Source: Mycetohabitans endofungorum
Lineage (GTDB): Bacteria > Pseudomonadota > Gammaproteobacteria > Burkholderiales > Burkholderiaceae
Length of the DNA: 64,000 bases
NCBI RefSeq assembly: GCF_037477895.1
Contig: NZ_CP132744.1
Location: 682,001-746,000 of the forward strand
Direction: 5' to 3'
A program made the translations under genes and the position numbers. A model generated the notes under the pieces. The model saw nothing but the letters and a program-made list of their open reading frames with translations. It was not told where the DNA came from and did no database searches. Below, in pieces: positions 30,485-40,963 of the stretch (position 1 is its first letter; every line of letters starts with the position of its first letter).

Positions 30485-31711
30485 ATGATTGACAGGCTAA
30501 AACTGAATGTATCTGGATGGGCTTTGCCACAGTTGCAAGTTATACGTTCGGCTTCTGATGACAAGCCGGGCGTCACCCCAGGAAGTGCCGGGGTTTCGGC
30601 ACTGTTAAGCGGGTTGAAAAAGTATGGCTCGCGTCTGCGTGCTGCCGCGCTACCGTCTGAACGAGCGCAGTGGAATATATCCTCCCCAAGTACGGGCGGC
30701 GCGATGCAAGGCGCCCGCCCACCTCATGTTTGGGGGCACGGCAATGCAATAGGCTTTTCTACAGTGCCGCGATTCGGGTCGCCACTTGAGAGTGGGACGC
30801 CATCACAGTTGACCCCGATGGGGGGCAATAGCCCATTGGTTATGTCGATGCCTTCTCAACCTTTAAACCACGTGGTCGTCGTCCTGCCGCCGCAGCAGTC
30901 ATCGATTATGTCTGCCATTTCACGGTTGTTAGGCGACGTACCAATGACGGCGGTACCAAGTAGTGCGATCATGCTGTCGTACGGTCCATACGGCTCTGGC
31001 AGTGGCAGCGCGCCGGCGCCTTCCTGGCCCGGCCACGGTAGCGTTCCGATGGCTGTGGGCTGGCATGAACCTAGCGGCGCCGAGTACGCGATGTCGGCGT
31101 TCGCCAATCACGGTGTGCCGCAGCAGAGGTTTCAAGAGCCGGGCGTTCATCCCAGTATGCCAATGCCGCAACCTCCTTCCCCAAGATACGCTACGCCTCC
31201 AACCCTTGAGGATGCGCCGCCACAGCCGAATAATGAGGTTGTTCCGCCACGGCGGCCACCCAGACGAGTCGTTCCGCTGTCGTCGCAGCGGCGAAATACC
31301 GTTAGCCCCCAAAATCTTAATGCCTATTTGAGCGAGAAACAGAAAGAGGTTTTTGAACAGTTGGACGCGAAGAAAAAGCCGTCCAAAAAGGAATTACAAG
31401 ATGCCAACGATGAGGCGTTCGCCGAAGGCATCAGGCTAAGCTTGATCCAACACGCAGCTTCGGACGGCTCGCGCGCAGATGCGACGCAGGCTTTGGATGA
31501 GTCTCGAAGTGCGGCCACGGATAGCGCGCCCTTGCGGACTCCCGCAGGCATAAAGCGCCAGCCAATGGAATCGGAGAACGATAGAGCAACCAAGCGACTC
31601 AGATCATCGTACATTCCCCTCGATCAAGCGCCCCGGGCGTTTTACAAGCCCTTGCTCGCTCTGGATAACATAGAGAACAACGCATCGGAGGAATCCGAAT
31701 CCCCCCATTAA
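30485..31711 (+). CDS. Unknown protein with NLS-like and UIM-like motifs, candidate effector
   Basis: A 408-residue protein of no recognised family. The ATG at 30485 has a TGGAG ribosome-binding site 5 bases upstream. Residues about 50-80 include SERAQWNISSPSTGGAMQGA, similar to the Gln-Trp blocks of the gene before it. Residues 80-270 are rich in Pro, Ser and Gly. From about 280 the protein becomes charged: a helical segment DEAFAEGIRLSLIQ (309-322) resembles a ubiquitin-interacting motif, and KR at 357-358 with KRLR at 370-373 forms a bipartite nuclear-localisation-like signal. It lies 175 bases after the PIP-box gene on the same strand and may be in its transcript. Secretion and nuclear targeting are inferences. 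Confidence 0.65.
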   Translation: MIDRLKLNVSGWALPQLQVIRSASDDKPGVTPGSAGVSALLSGLKKYGSRLRAAALPSERAQWNISSPSTGGAMQGARPPHVWGHGNAIGFSTVPRFGSPLESGTPSQLTPMGGNSPLVMSMPSQPLNHVVVVLPPQQSSIMSAISRLLGDVPMTAVPSSAIMLSYGPYGSGSGSAPAPSWPGHGSVPMAVGWHEPSGAEYAMSAFANHGVPQQRFQEPGVHPSMPMPQPPSPRYATPPTLEDAPPQPNNEVVPPRRPPRRVVPLSSQRRNTVSPQNLNAYLSEKQKEVFEQLDAKKKPSKKELQDANDEAFAEGIRLSLIQHAASDGSRADATQALDESRSAATDSAPLRTPAGIKRQPMESENDRATKRLRSSYIPLDQAPRAFYKPLLALDNIENNASEESESPH

Positions 31712-31943
31712 AAGTAACGGCTCAGTTTTGCGTTGCGTGAACGCCAGTGCCGCTGATATGTCCGGCAAACCCAGATGCGGTGCGCCCGGTGTGAGGCCCA
31801 CGTTAAGCTGCACTGCAACAAGCACAGCATTCAGATCCGTGACAGGATTGCACGAACTGTTTTAGAGGTCAGTCAAGCTAATCCTTGGCGACGTGCCCAC
31901 TGTGATCGCGGTTGCCCGTGTTGGAGAGCCAACCGCACCGGCG

Positions 31944-33206
31944 CTACGTCTGCACCGCAGCCTCATGATCATGCTCATGAATGAACTCGCGGATCTGCGC
32001 ATAGATGATCGTGCGCCAGCGCCGTCCCGAGAAGATCCCGTAGTGACCGCATTGCTTCGCGGTGAAATGCCGGCGTGACGCTGACACAATGCCGGTGCAC
32101 AGTGTGTGGGCGGCACGCGTCTGTCCACAGCCGGAGATGTCATCCAGCTCGCCCTCGATCGTAAAGAGCGCGGTATCGGTGATGTCTTGTGGGCGCACCG
32201 GCTCGCCGTTGACGATCCAAGTGCCTTGCGCGAGCCGGAATTCTTGAAACACGGTACGGATCGTTTCCAAGTAATATTCCGCCGCCATGTCCAGCACGGC
32301 GTTGTATTCGTCGTAGAAGCGGCGATGCGCTTCGGCATCGTCTTCGTCGCCGCGCACTAGGTTTTCAAAGAATTCCCAATGCGATTGCAGATGCCGCTCC
32401 GGGTTCATCGCAACGAACCCGGCGTGCTGCAGAAAACCCGGATAAACTTTGCGGCCCACGCCCGGATAGTTCGACGGCACCGTATAGATTACGTTGTTCT
32501 CAAACCACTCGTACGAATGCTGCGTTGCCAGCGAGTTCACCGACGTTGGGCTCTTACGGGCATCGATCGGCCCACCCATCATCGTCATCGTACGTGGTGT
32601 GTCCTCGCCGCGGCTGGCCATCAGCGAGATCGCCGCGAGCACCGGTACCGTCGGCTGGCATACCGAGATCACGTGCAGGTTCTTTGCGCCGATGTGTCGG
32701 ATAAAGTCCTGGATGTACTCGACGTAGTCGTCCAGATGGAACGCGCCGGCCTCGAGCGGCACCATCCGTGCATCGATCCAGTCGGTGATGTAGACTTTGT
32801 GGTCCTGCAGCAGCGTGCGCACCGTGTCGCGCAACAGCGTCGAGTGATGTCCGGACAGCGGTGCACAGACCAGCACGACGGGTTCATGCTTCAGTTGCGA
32901 TACGGCGTCGCTGTCGTCGGAATACCGCTTGAAGCGCAGCAGCCGGCAAAACGGTTTTTCCAGGATCGTCTGTTCGACGACCGGAATGCTGCGGCCGTCC
33001 TTCTCGATTTGCTTAATGTTAAATTCGGGGCGTTCATAGTCCTTGCCGAGCCGGTATAGCAACTCGTAGGCGGCGGCCCAGCGCGATGCGCCAGGGACGT
33101 AGGCGAGCGGACTGGCCGGATTCGCGAACGATTTCGACGCGGATTGCGCCCAGGCAGTCAGCGGGCTCAGCAGCGCGCGCTGGAATTCGTGAAATTGATA
33201 GAGCAT
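31944..33206 (-). CDS. phaZ: Intracellular PHB depolymerase
   Basis: Degrades native polyhydroxybutyrate granules inside the cell. It has 420 residues, the usual length of the PhaZa1 family. The lipase-box-like VCQPTVP carries the catalytic cysteine at position 183, the same number as in Cupriavidus PhaZa1. Other family segments are VLVCAPLSGHHSTLLRDTV and DWIDARMVPLEAGAFHLDDY; near the C-terminus is TIEGELDDISGCGQT. It indicates storage-polymer use. No other pha gene is adjacent. Confidence 0.95.
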   Translation of the reverse strand: MLYQFHEFQRALLSPLTAWAQSASKSFANPASPLAYVPGASRWAAAYELLYRLGKDYERPEFNIKQIEKDGRSIPVVEQTILEKPFCRLLRFKRYSDDSDAVSQLKHEPVVLVCAPLSGHHSTLLRDTVRTLLQDHKVYITDWIDARMVPLEAGAFHLDDYVEYIQDFIRHIGAKNLHVISVCQPTVPVLAAISLMASRGEDTPRTMTMMGGPIDARKSPTSVNSLATQHSYEWFENNVIYTVPSNYPGVGRKVYPGFLQHAGFVAMNPERHLQSHWEFFENLVRGDEDDAEAHRRFYDEYNAVLDMAAEYYLETIRTVFQEFRLAQGTWIVNGEPVRPQDITDTALFTIEGELDDISGCGQTRAAHTLCTGIVSASRRHFTAKQCGHYGIFSGRRWRTIIYAQIREFIHEHDHEAAVQT

Positions 33207-33404
33207 GCTTGCTCCGTGTTACGGCATGTGGGTTGATTCCCGCCGCTATCGGTACGGCGCCGGTCAAAGCCGGGCGCTCCTCGCTGCCCGCGCGAGATAA
33301 GCGGGCGGCCGGGCGCAGGATGACGCGTCCAATCCTGATATCCGATCATATCGGACAATCGCGGGCTGGTGCAATGCAGCAAATCCCGCTGGCGAGCGTG
33401 TCGC

Positions 33405-33569
33405 TTACTGCGGCCAGCGGCCATGCTCGGGCGTGCCGAGCAATGCCGCAAAGCAGGCGCCGGAATCAAACCGCGGCCAGCATAGCCAGTCGATTGAACC
33501 GTCGCGGCCGACCAGCGCCATGGTGTGACTATCGCCGATCAACGCATAGTCTTCGATTGCAAGGGGCAT
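33405..33569 (-). pseudogene. GH15 glucoamylase-like stump
   Basis: Only the first 54 residues of a glycoside hydrolase family 15 protein remain: the typical start [22 protein letters not shown], then [19 protein letters not shown], ending at a stop after HGRWPQ. Intact family members have about 600 residues. The break is a deletion next to phaZ. Confidence 0.8.
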
Positions 33570-33726
33570 GGGTGGAGTCGGAGCAGCAGCTGCGCATGGT
33601 TCCCGATCATAAGGCAATTGAGCGCAGCCCGCGTGTTGCCGGCCTTTTGGCAAACAGCTGAGCGGGCCGGCACGGGAACGTTTGCCGTTGACTCGCGGGC
33701 ACACCGTGCCGTTGAGCGCGCCGGGC

Positions 33727-33882
33727 TTTCGCGGCAAGGTGGGCGGCGGCGCGATTCATCTGTCGCCGGACGGCCGCGTCCTGTATGCGACCAACCGTGG
33801 TGATGCTAACGAGATCGTGATCTATTCGGTCGATGCCGACAACGGCCGCCTGAGCCTCGTGGGCCGCCAGTCGAGCCTGGGC
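33727..33882 (+). pseudogene. Lactonase-family beta-propeller stump
   Basis: A 52-residue piece of a 7-bladed-propeller lactonase (6-phosphogluconolactonase family): [20 protein letters not shown] then ANEIVIYSVDADNGRL. The blades before and after are missing. Head-to-head with the GH15 stump, it shows that a deletion joined two gene ends here. Confidence 0.75.
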
Positions 33883-33920
33883 AGCACATCGCGTAGGGCG
33901 CGCGGTGCGGGTGCGGTGCC

Positions 33921-36900
33921 TCAGTCTGTGGGCGCCGGCGCGAGCACTTCGCGGCTGCCATTGACTCCCATCGACGACACCAGTGAGGCCGCTTCCATTT
34001 GCTCGACCAAACGGGCAGCGCGGTTGTAGCCGATGCGCAACTGCCGTTGCACCGATGAGATCGACGCGCGGCGGCTGCGCAACACGAATGCCACGGCCTC
34101 GTCATACAGTGGATCGGCCTCTGCATCGGGCGCCTCGCCGAATAAGTCCGTGGCCGCACTGTCCCCGGGCACGCCAGCTAGGATGCCTTCCTCGTATTCC
34201 GGTTCACCGAACTGTTTCAGATGTTCGACGACGCGATGTACTTCGTCGTCTGCGACGAAGGCACCATGGACCCGTTGCGGGTAGCCGGTGCCGGGGGGCA
34301 GGAACAGCATGTCCCCTTGGCCGAGCAGCGATTCCGCGCCCATCTGATCGAGGATGGTGCGCGAGTCCACCTTGGATGAAACTTGGAAAGCCACTCGCGT
34401 CGGAATGTTCGCCTTGATCAGACCCGTAATCACGTCGACTGACGGCCGTTGTGTGGCCAGAATCAAGTGGATCCCCGCAGCCCGGGCCTTTTGTGCGAGC
34501 CGCGCGATCAACTCCTCGATCTTCTTGCCGGACACCATCATCAGGTCCGCTAGCTCGTCGATGACCACCACGATCATGGGCAGGGGCGCAAGCGGTTCCG
34601 GTGCGTCCGGCGTCAGCGAGAACGGATTGCCGACCTTGCGTCCGGCGTGCTCCGCATCGACGATTTTCTGGTTGAAGCCGGCGAGGTTGCGCACACCGAG
34701 CGCGGACATCAGCCGGTAGCGCTTTTCCATTTCCGCGACGCACCACGTCAGTGCGTTCGCGGCGAGCTTCATGTCGGTCACGACCGGCGCAAGCAGGTGC
34801 GGGATGCCCTCGTAGACCGACAGTTCCAGCATCTTCGGGTCAATCATGATCAGCCGGACGTCCTGTGGCGTTGCCTTGTACAGCAAGGACACGATCATCG
34901 CGTTGATCGCCACCGACTTGCCCGAGCCGGTGGTGCCGGCCACGAGCATGTGCGGCGCGCGCGCCAAGTCGGTCACGACCGGTTCACCCGTGATGTCCTT
35001 GCCCAGCGCGAGCGTGAGTTGCGATGCCGAACCCGTGTATTCCCGCGACGCGAGAATGTCCGCCAACCGGATCACTTGCCGCCGAGCGTTGGGCAGTTCG
35101 AGTCCCATGCAGGTCTTGCCCGGGATTGTCTCGACCACGCGGATTGACGTCAATCCGAGGCCGCGTGACAAGTCTTTCATCAAGCCTACGATCTGGCTGC
35201 CGCGTACCCCCAGTGCCGGCTCGACCTCGAAGCGCGTGATGACCGGGCCGGCCGAAGCGCCGATGACGGACACCGGTACCTTGAACTCCTTGAGCCGTTG
35301 CTCAATTAATTGGCCGGTCGCGGCGAGCGTCGCCTCGGATACCGGTTCGATAATGTCGGAGCCGCTTGCGAGCAGCGTCAGGGCCGGCAATTCGATAGGC
35401 GAGGCGGCGCTCGCCTGGAATGGGAACGTGTTGCGCTTCGAGGCGGGGCTTGCCGCCGGTACGGTTTCGTCGGATGCAGGATGCACCGTGGCGGAAACCG
35501 GCGCGCCGTCGGGATCGGGCATCAGCCCGGGCGTGGACATCGGCCCAGGGATGGGCATCGGCACGGGCGTGGATATCGGTTCGAGCATGGACATTGGCTC
35601 GGGTGTAGATGTTGGTGCTGACACTGGCAAGGGTGCCGGTGCGGAGACGGCAGTGGCAGCTGTTGCTGCCGCGACCCGGGCAGTCGGCGGGACGACAGGT
35701 GGGGGGCGGCGGGGGACAGGTCTGGCGGTGCATCCACGCGCAGCTCAGGCGAGCGAAGGGTGTCCAAAGGCGTCTCGGCACGCGCTGGCGGGAGAGGGGC
35801 CAATGGTGGCGAGTCGGATTCCGACGACAATCGGGGCGGCGGCGTGAGAGCCCATTCCGGTGTGGCTGCGTCAGGCGGTGTTGCAGCGGGTCTTGGCTGG
35901 TCCGGATCCAATCGCGGCGCTGCACACGCCGACGAAGACGTAACAGGGGACGTTGGAGCAAGCGTCGCCAGGGCCGGATCGTGAAGTATTGCCACAGATT
36001 CTGACGAGGGTTGAGCCAGCGGTGACGCAGCGGGCGCGGGCGCTTCTGGCAGCGCGGTGGCCGCGTTGCCGTGGCGACCCGCTCGTCGGTCAAGGCTTGC
36101 TCCGGCGAGCGCGGTCCATTGCGCTGCTTGTTGCTCGATCGCGCGCAGTGCCGCCACGATGCTTGGCGGCGCTGGCGGTGCAGGCGGTGCAGCGAACACG
36201 CCGTCCAGTTGTGCTGGTCCACTCGCGGGGCTGGCGCGCTGTGCCGCAGCGCGCTCTAGGTAGTTGTCGCTCGGCCGATACGGGCGCGGCGGCGTGCGCG
36301 ACGGCACTAGCCGGGGAGCGGGCGCGGCAGGGGCGTCGCCACGCGGCATCATGCGGCGCGCTTCGTCACCGTCGGGCACGGCTGTGCGCGGGATAGCGCG
36401 CGAATGGACCGCGTACGGGGGCGCGGCCGGCCGCACCAGGGAGGCCGGCCTTGTCACGCGCAGGGTTCCCGCCGTCTTCAGCGGTTCGTTTCTGCCGCGC
36501 GAAAGAACCTTCGCGGTGTTGGGCGCCGGGGCGGTGCACGGCGCCGGGGTGGCCCCTGGCGACACCGCAGGCGGCGACGTGGCGGCGGACAGCGCGGTCG
36601 CCGGCCCGCGGCCGTGATCATGAAGGCTCGCCGATGGACCCGCCGACTCGAACCGGGCGTCCGGCGATGGGGCCGTAAAACCGCGTGTCATGCCCAGGTG
36701 CTTCGGCACGCGGCGCGCGTCGGGCCAGCGGGGGGCAGACGCGCGTTTGCCTCGCGTATCGTTCGGGCCAAAACCGCCGTTACCGAGCGCGCAAAAATAA
36801 CTTTTGCGCGGACTCTGCGTTGCGCCGCCGCCGGTGGGGCGACGTGTCGGGCGTTCGTGTTGTTCGTCGCGCGACGGACGGCGTGTGCCGATACCGATGC

Positions 36901-37258
36901 CTAGGCCGAAAGTACGGTCCAGGTACGCGAGGCATGACGGCCATTGGGCGCCAAATAGCCACGGCAGTGCGGCGATCCACAACAGTGTGAACACGACGAT
37001 CGACGCGGGTGTGCCCAGCAGCGCGGCCAGGCCCGCGGCGCTTGCACGGCCGATCGCGTCGTACGCGGCATGCGTGGCGAGCTGCGCCTCCAGTGCGCTG
37101 CTGGCGACCAAGACGACGACGGTGCCAAGCCACAGGCGGATCGTCCCGGGCCCCTGCAGGCCGGCGCTGCCCGGCCACAGCGCACGCGCGAGCCGCCACG
37201 CGAAGACGATGAGCCAGGCTGTGGAAAATCCGAATCCGCCGAGAACCACGCTGAGCAT
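33921..37258 (-). pseudogene. ftsK: DNA translocase FtsK, frameshifted in a G6 run
   Basis: One long ftsK gene is split into two overlapping frames. The upstream frame (37258 to about 35706) encodes a membrane domain with three hydrophobic helices, then a long Pro/Ala linker. The downstream frame (about 35700 to 33921) encodes the motor: [11 protein letters not shown]alker [13 protein letters not shown]alker B, and the C-terminal gamma winged helix with [22 protein letters not shown]. Adding one base in the G6 run at 35701-35706 joins them into about 1110 residues. The N-terminus also seems to lack the first transmembrane helix. FtsK moves chromosome ends at the septum; many Burkholderia have a second copy. 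A sequencing error in the homopolymer is possible. Confidence 0.8.
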
Positions 37259-37489
37259 GCTTGAATAGAATCAGTCAGAGAAAGCAGGTGCCGCACTGCC
37301 GGACGACGATCGCGGACCAAGGAGCAAGTTTAACTGCTCGATGTGAATGCCGTGGCGACCACCGGTGCTGAGCGCATATCGATGGCCGATGCAACCTGCG
37401 TGTGCGGCGAGCAGCCCCGCGAAGGGGCAGCATGTTAACATCGCCGGCCATGCCGCACTATCAGTCTTGGCTACATCAAAGGGGAATTC

Positions 37490-38722
37490 ATGTCCGTCAG
37501 TTCGTTTCATCACCGGCGTTTCGGCACGCCATTGTCGCCGGGCGCGACCCGTGTGATGCTGCTCGGAGCCGGCGAGTTGGGCAAAGAGGTGGTCATCGCG
37601 TTGCAGCGGCTCGGCGTCGAGGTGATCGCGGTCGATCGTTATGCCGATGCCCCCGGCCACCAGGTCGCACACCGTGCATACGTGATAGACATGACCGATG
37701 GCTGCGCGCTTCGCGCACTGGTCGAGCAGGAGCGCCCGCATCTGATCGTGCCCGAAATCGAGGCGATCGCCACCGACGAGCTTGCCGCAATTGAAGCCCA
37801 AGGACTGGCCGAGGTAATCCCCACGGCACGCGCGGCGCAATTGACGATGAACCGCGAAGGCATTCGCCGCCTGGCCGCCGAGCAACTGCAATTGCCGACC
37901 TCGCCCTACGCGTTTGCGGACTCGCTCGACGCGCTGCAAGCCGCGATCGACGACGGTATCGGCTACCCGTGCGTGGTCAAGCCCGTCATGTCATCCTCCG
38001 GCAAAGGCCAGTCCGTGCTCAGGAGCGCTGCGGACATTGAGCGGGCCTGGCATTGCGCGATATCGGGCGGGCGTGTGCATCACGGCCGGGTGATCGTCGA
38101 GGGCTTTGTGCAGTTCGATTATGAGATCACGCTGCTCACCGTGCGAGCCACTGATCCAGCAAGCGGTGGGATCGCGACGTATTTCTGCGAGCCGGTGGGC
38201 CATCTGCAAGTAGACGGGGACTACGTCGAATCATGGCAACCGCAGCCTATGAGCCCGCTGGCGCTCGAGCGGGCGCGTGAGGTCGCTCAGCGGATGACGG
38301 CCGCACTAGGTGGGCGTGGGCTATTTGGGGTCGAGCTATTCGTCCGCGGCGATCAGGTCTGGTTTTCCGAGGTCAGCCCGCGTCCACACGATACCGGGCT
38401 CGTGACGCTGGCCACGCAGCGCTTTTCCGAATTCGAACTGCATGCACGCGCGATCCTGGGTTTGCCGGTGGATCCCGCGTTGCGCTCGCCCGGGGCGTCG
38501 GCGGTGATCTACGGCGGTCGCGACGAGAAAGGCATTGGCTTCGACGGTGTTGCCGATGCGCTGGCGGTGCCGGGCGCGGACCTGCGGCTATTCGGTAAGC
38601 CGCAGAGCTTCGTCAAGCGCCGCATGGGTGTGGCGTTGGCGGTGGCATCGAGCGTCGACGAAGCCCGCGAGCGCGCACGCACGGCAGCTAGCCGTATCAA
38701 ACCGGTCAGTGGCGGCGTATGA
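37490..38722 (+). CDS. purT: Formate-dependent GAR transformylase (PurT)
   Basis: Makes formyl-GAR from GAR, formate and ATP in purine synthesis. It has 410 residues with an ATP-grasp fold: [21 protein letters not shown] at the N-terminus, the [20 protein letters not shown]-binding loop, and [26 protein letters not shown] with the metal ligands. It is a complete single gene reading away from ftsK. Confidence 0.96.
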   Translation: MSVSSFHHRRFGTPLSPGATRVMLLGAGELGKEVVIALQRLGVEVIAVDRYADAPGHQVAHRAYVIDMTDGCALRALVEQERPHLIVPEIEAIATDELAAIEAQGLAEVIPTARAAQLTMNREGIRRLAAEQLQLPTSPYAFADSLDALQAAIDDGIGYPCVVKPVMSSSGKGQSVLRSAADIERAWHCAISGGRVHHGRVIVEGFVQFDYEITLLTVRATDPASGGIATYFCEPVGHLQVDGDYVESWQPQPMSPLALERAREVAQRMTAALGGRGLFGVELFVRGDQVWFSEVSPRPHDTGLVTLATQRFSEFELHARAILGLPVDPALRSPGASAVIYGGRDEKGIGFDGVADALAVPGADLRLFGKPQSFVKRRMGVALAVASSVDEARERARTAASRIKPVSGGV

Positions 38723-38846
38723 GCTCGATTGCACTGCGCCGCCGGATCATGGCCCGCAAGCCGCGTGTGATGCCGCGACGCAAACCCGGGTGATAGATTT
38801 TCACGCCATCAATGGCCCCGCCCTTGTAGCCACGGTCCGCACCGCA

Positions 38847-38978
38847 TCACCTCGGCCGGGGCTCAGCCGGTCCAAAGGACTGAAACCGCACCAGCCCGTC
38901 CTTGCCGACGCGGTAGAGGTGGTACATGCAAGTCGACGGGTTGTAGAGAGTCAGGCACAGTGGCTTCAAATTCGACAT
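38847..38978 (-). CDS. Small unknown protein downstream of toxin
   Basis: A 43-residue frame starting 5 bases after the ParE-like toxin stop, with an AAGGA-like ribosome-binding site about 8 bases before its ATG. The product begins MSNLKPLCLTLYNP and contains MYHLYRVGKDGLVRFQSF, which looks like a real folded segment, perhaps the start of a truncated accessory protein. No function is known. Confidence 0.4.
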   Translation of the reverse strand: MSNLKPLCLTLYNPSTCMYHLYRVGKDGLVRFQSFGPAEPRPR

Positions 38979-38983
38979 GGGGC

Positions 38984-39271
38984 TTATCCTTTTGCTGGCC
39001 ACTGCTGGCGCGCATGCAGCACGCGCAGGATCTCCACGCGCTTGTCTGTCACGCGGTAGACCATCAAGTAGTTTTCCGTCACCACGGCCTCGCGCGTGCC
39101 GCGCACGCGCCCCGGTCGGTACAGCGTCGGATTCGCCGGCAAGGCCTCGGCCTTCTGCTCGATCAGCTCGTCCAGCTCAAGCGCGGCCACCGGATTGTCC
39201 TCGGCGATGTAGTCCATGATTGCGGCGCGATCCTCGCGCGCCCTCGGGTTCCAGTGCAGCGCCAAGGTCAA
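38984..39271 (-). CDS. RelE/ParE-family toxin
   Basis: A 95-residue RelE/ParE fold toxin: an N-terminal WNPRAREDRAAIMDYIAEDNPVAA hairpin, then RPGRVRGTREAVVTENYLMVYRV and VEILRVLHARQQWP at the C-terminus with the terminal catalytic-type Arg/His region. Its start overlaps the antitoxin stop by 4 bases. Low spacing and shared strand define a type II toxin/antitoxin operon. Confidence 0.9.
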   Translation of the reverse strand: MTLALHWNPRAREDRAAIMDYIAEDNPVAALELDELIEQKAEALPANPTLYRPGRVRGTREAVVTENYLMVYRVTDKRVEILRVLHARQQWPAKG

Positions 39272-39726
39272 GCGTTACCCCCGCGCTTCGCGATCCGCTG
39301 CTGCAGCGCCGCGCGGCGCTCGGCAAACTCGGCCTTGACTTCGGCGTGGGGAAGGGAAGGGCGCGGGTCATCAAGCGCCTGCTGCACCTGGTCGCGGAAC
39401 CACTTGTCATAGGCCCGTGCGGCGTGCGCTTCCTTGAGCGCGGCCGACCGGTCGGGCCGTGTGGTGCGCTCAGCCGACGCCGGATCGAAGCCGGCTGCGT
39501 CCACGTCGAAGCGGCTGATGCCCAGTTCGCGCAGGAAGGCCACCAGCGTTTCGAGCTTGCGAAACACGCGCACGTCGCCGCGCTTGGCCGCCAGGAAACG
39601 CTCGGTCAGGCCGTACTTGGCCGCGATGGTCCAGCCGTTGCCATGGCCGACGACATGCGCCGCACGCACGGCGCCGGCTTCCACGAGTTGGGTGAGGGTC
39701 TTTTGGTCAATGGTCTCGGTTGCCAT
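39268..39726 (-). CDS. Antitoxin for the RelE/ParE toxin
   Basis: A 152-residue protein upstream of and overlapping the toxin gene. Residues 1-60 ([27 protein letters not shown]) resemble the N-terminal domain found in antitoxins paired with ParE in beta-proteobacteria. The C-terminal part is charged and helical, suited to wrap the toxin. An ACGGAGA ribosome-binding site precedes the ATG. Confidence 0.8.
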   Translation of the reverse strand: MATETIDQKTLTQLVEAGAVRAAHVVGHGNGWTIAAKYGLTERFLAAKRGDVRVFRKLETLVAFLRELGISRFDVDAAGFDPASAERTTRPDRSAALKEAHAARAYDKWFRDQVQQALDDPRPSLPHAEVKAEFAERRAALQQRIAKRGGNA

Positions 39727-39871
39727 GGTGAAATCTCCGTCAATGGCTCTCGTTCATCAGTTCGGGCCGCATCGTTTTCGCTCCGGTGGTGGCCAGCGCG
39801 AGCTGGCGCTGAACTTGGTTCGATTTTTATTATTGTGCACGCTATCACTTTACTATATATCGGGAGACATG

Positions 39872-40805
39872 GAATTCCCGGAAAGCCATGCGGCCAGCTT
39901 CGCGCTGCTCGTGTACGCGAGTGCGTGGCTTAAATGCCATGCGCCGGCTGCGTTTCTGTGCGCGCTACTCAACAGCCAACCGATGGGCTTTTATACGCCG
40001 TCACAGCTGGTGCAGAATGCGCGTCGGCATGGCGAAGGTGCTGCCAGCGGACGTGACCGTGAGCGACTGGGACAGCACGCTGCAAGGGCAAGACCTGGAG
40101 GCGCCGATGCGGCTGGGCTTGTCACTGGTTCGCGGCTTAGCCGAGGAAGCGGCCGCGCGCATTGAACTGGCGCGGGCGGTGCGGCCCTTTGCAGATGTGA
40201 CGGATCTGGCGCGGCGCGCGCAGCTCACGCGGCGTGATCTGCAGGCGTTGGCCGGCGCCAACGCATTGGCGAGCCTCGCGGGCAATCGCCGCGCGGCGCT
40301 GTGGCACGCGCTCGCTGCAGTGCCTGACAAGGATCTGCTGCGTGCGGCTGGCACCGACGACGCGACGCCGGCATTCGCGCCGCTCACGGAGGGGCAAGCG
40401 ATCGCGCACGACTATCGCGCGCTCGGCCTGACGCTTGGGCGCCATCCGCTCGCGCTGCTGCGCGCGCAGCTACTTCGGCGTCGCTTACTGCCGGCGGCGA
40501 CGCTGCAGGGCTATCGCGATGGACAACTGGCGCGCGCGTGCGGCCTGGTGACGGTGCGCCAGCGCCCGGGCACCGCCAACGGCGTGCTGTTTGTGACGCT
40601 CGAAGACGAAACCGGCCACACAAACGTGATTATCTGGCCGTCGCTGTTGGAGCGTCAGTGCAAGGAAGTGCTCGGTGCGTCGCTACTGGCCGTGTATGGC
40701 ATCTGGCAACGGCAAGGCGAGGTGACTCATTTAGTCGCTCAGCGCCTGGTGGATCTGTCGCATTTACTCGGTTCGCTGACGACAACGAGCCGCAATTTTT
40801 GTTGA
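39872..40805 (+). pseudogene. dnaE2: Error-prone DNA polymerase DnaE2, C-terminal remnant
   Basis: The last third of DnaE2, the translesion alpha subunit of the SOS mutagenesis cassette. It starts abruptly at [21 protein letters not shown] in one frame (39872). Near 40030 it shifts frame after NARRHG, and it continues to VTVRQRPGTANGVLFVTLEDETGHTNVIIW (the OB-fold) and the stop at 40805. About 700 N-terminal residues with the catalytic aspartates are missing. The upstream end abuts the promoter of a toxin/antitoxin pair. The SOS mutagenic pathway at this locus is dead. Confidence 0.88.
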
Positions 40806-40963
40806 CATCCCATCTTAGTTAAAGGCTTTACCGTGGCCAAACATAAGCAGCGTTGCGTCAGTCAACCCGCACGGGCTGCATCGGAATATCAATCGGCACG
40901 CGTACCAAGCGCGCATACCAGCCATGTTTGGGGCCGCCTCACTCTTTATCTAGTATGCCGTGC

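Noticed and set aside
35302..36222. A third frame of 306 codons within the ftsK linker
   Set aside because: It is the out-of-frame reading of the Pro/Ala-rich linker and has only His/Arg/Pro low-complexity sequence.
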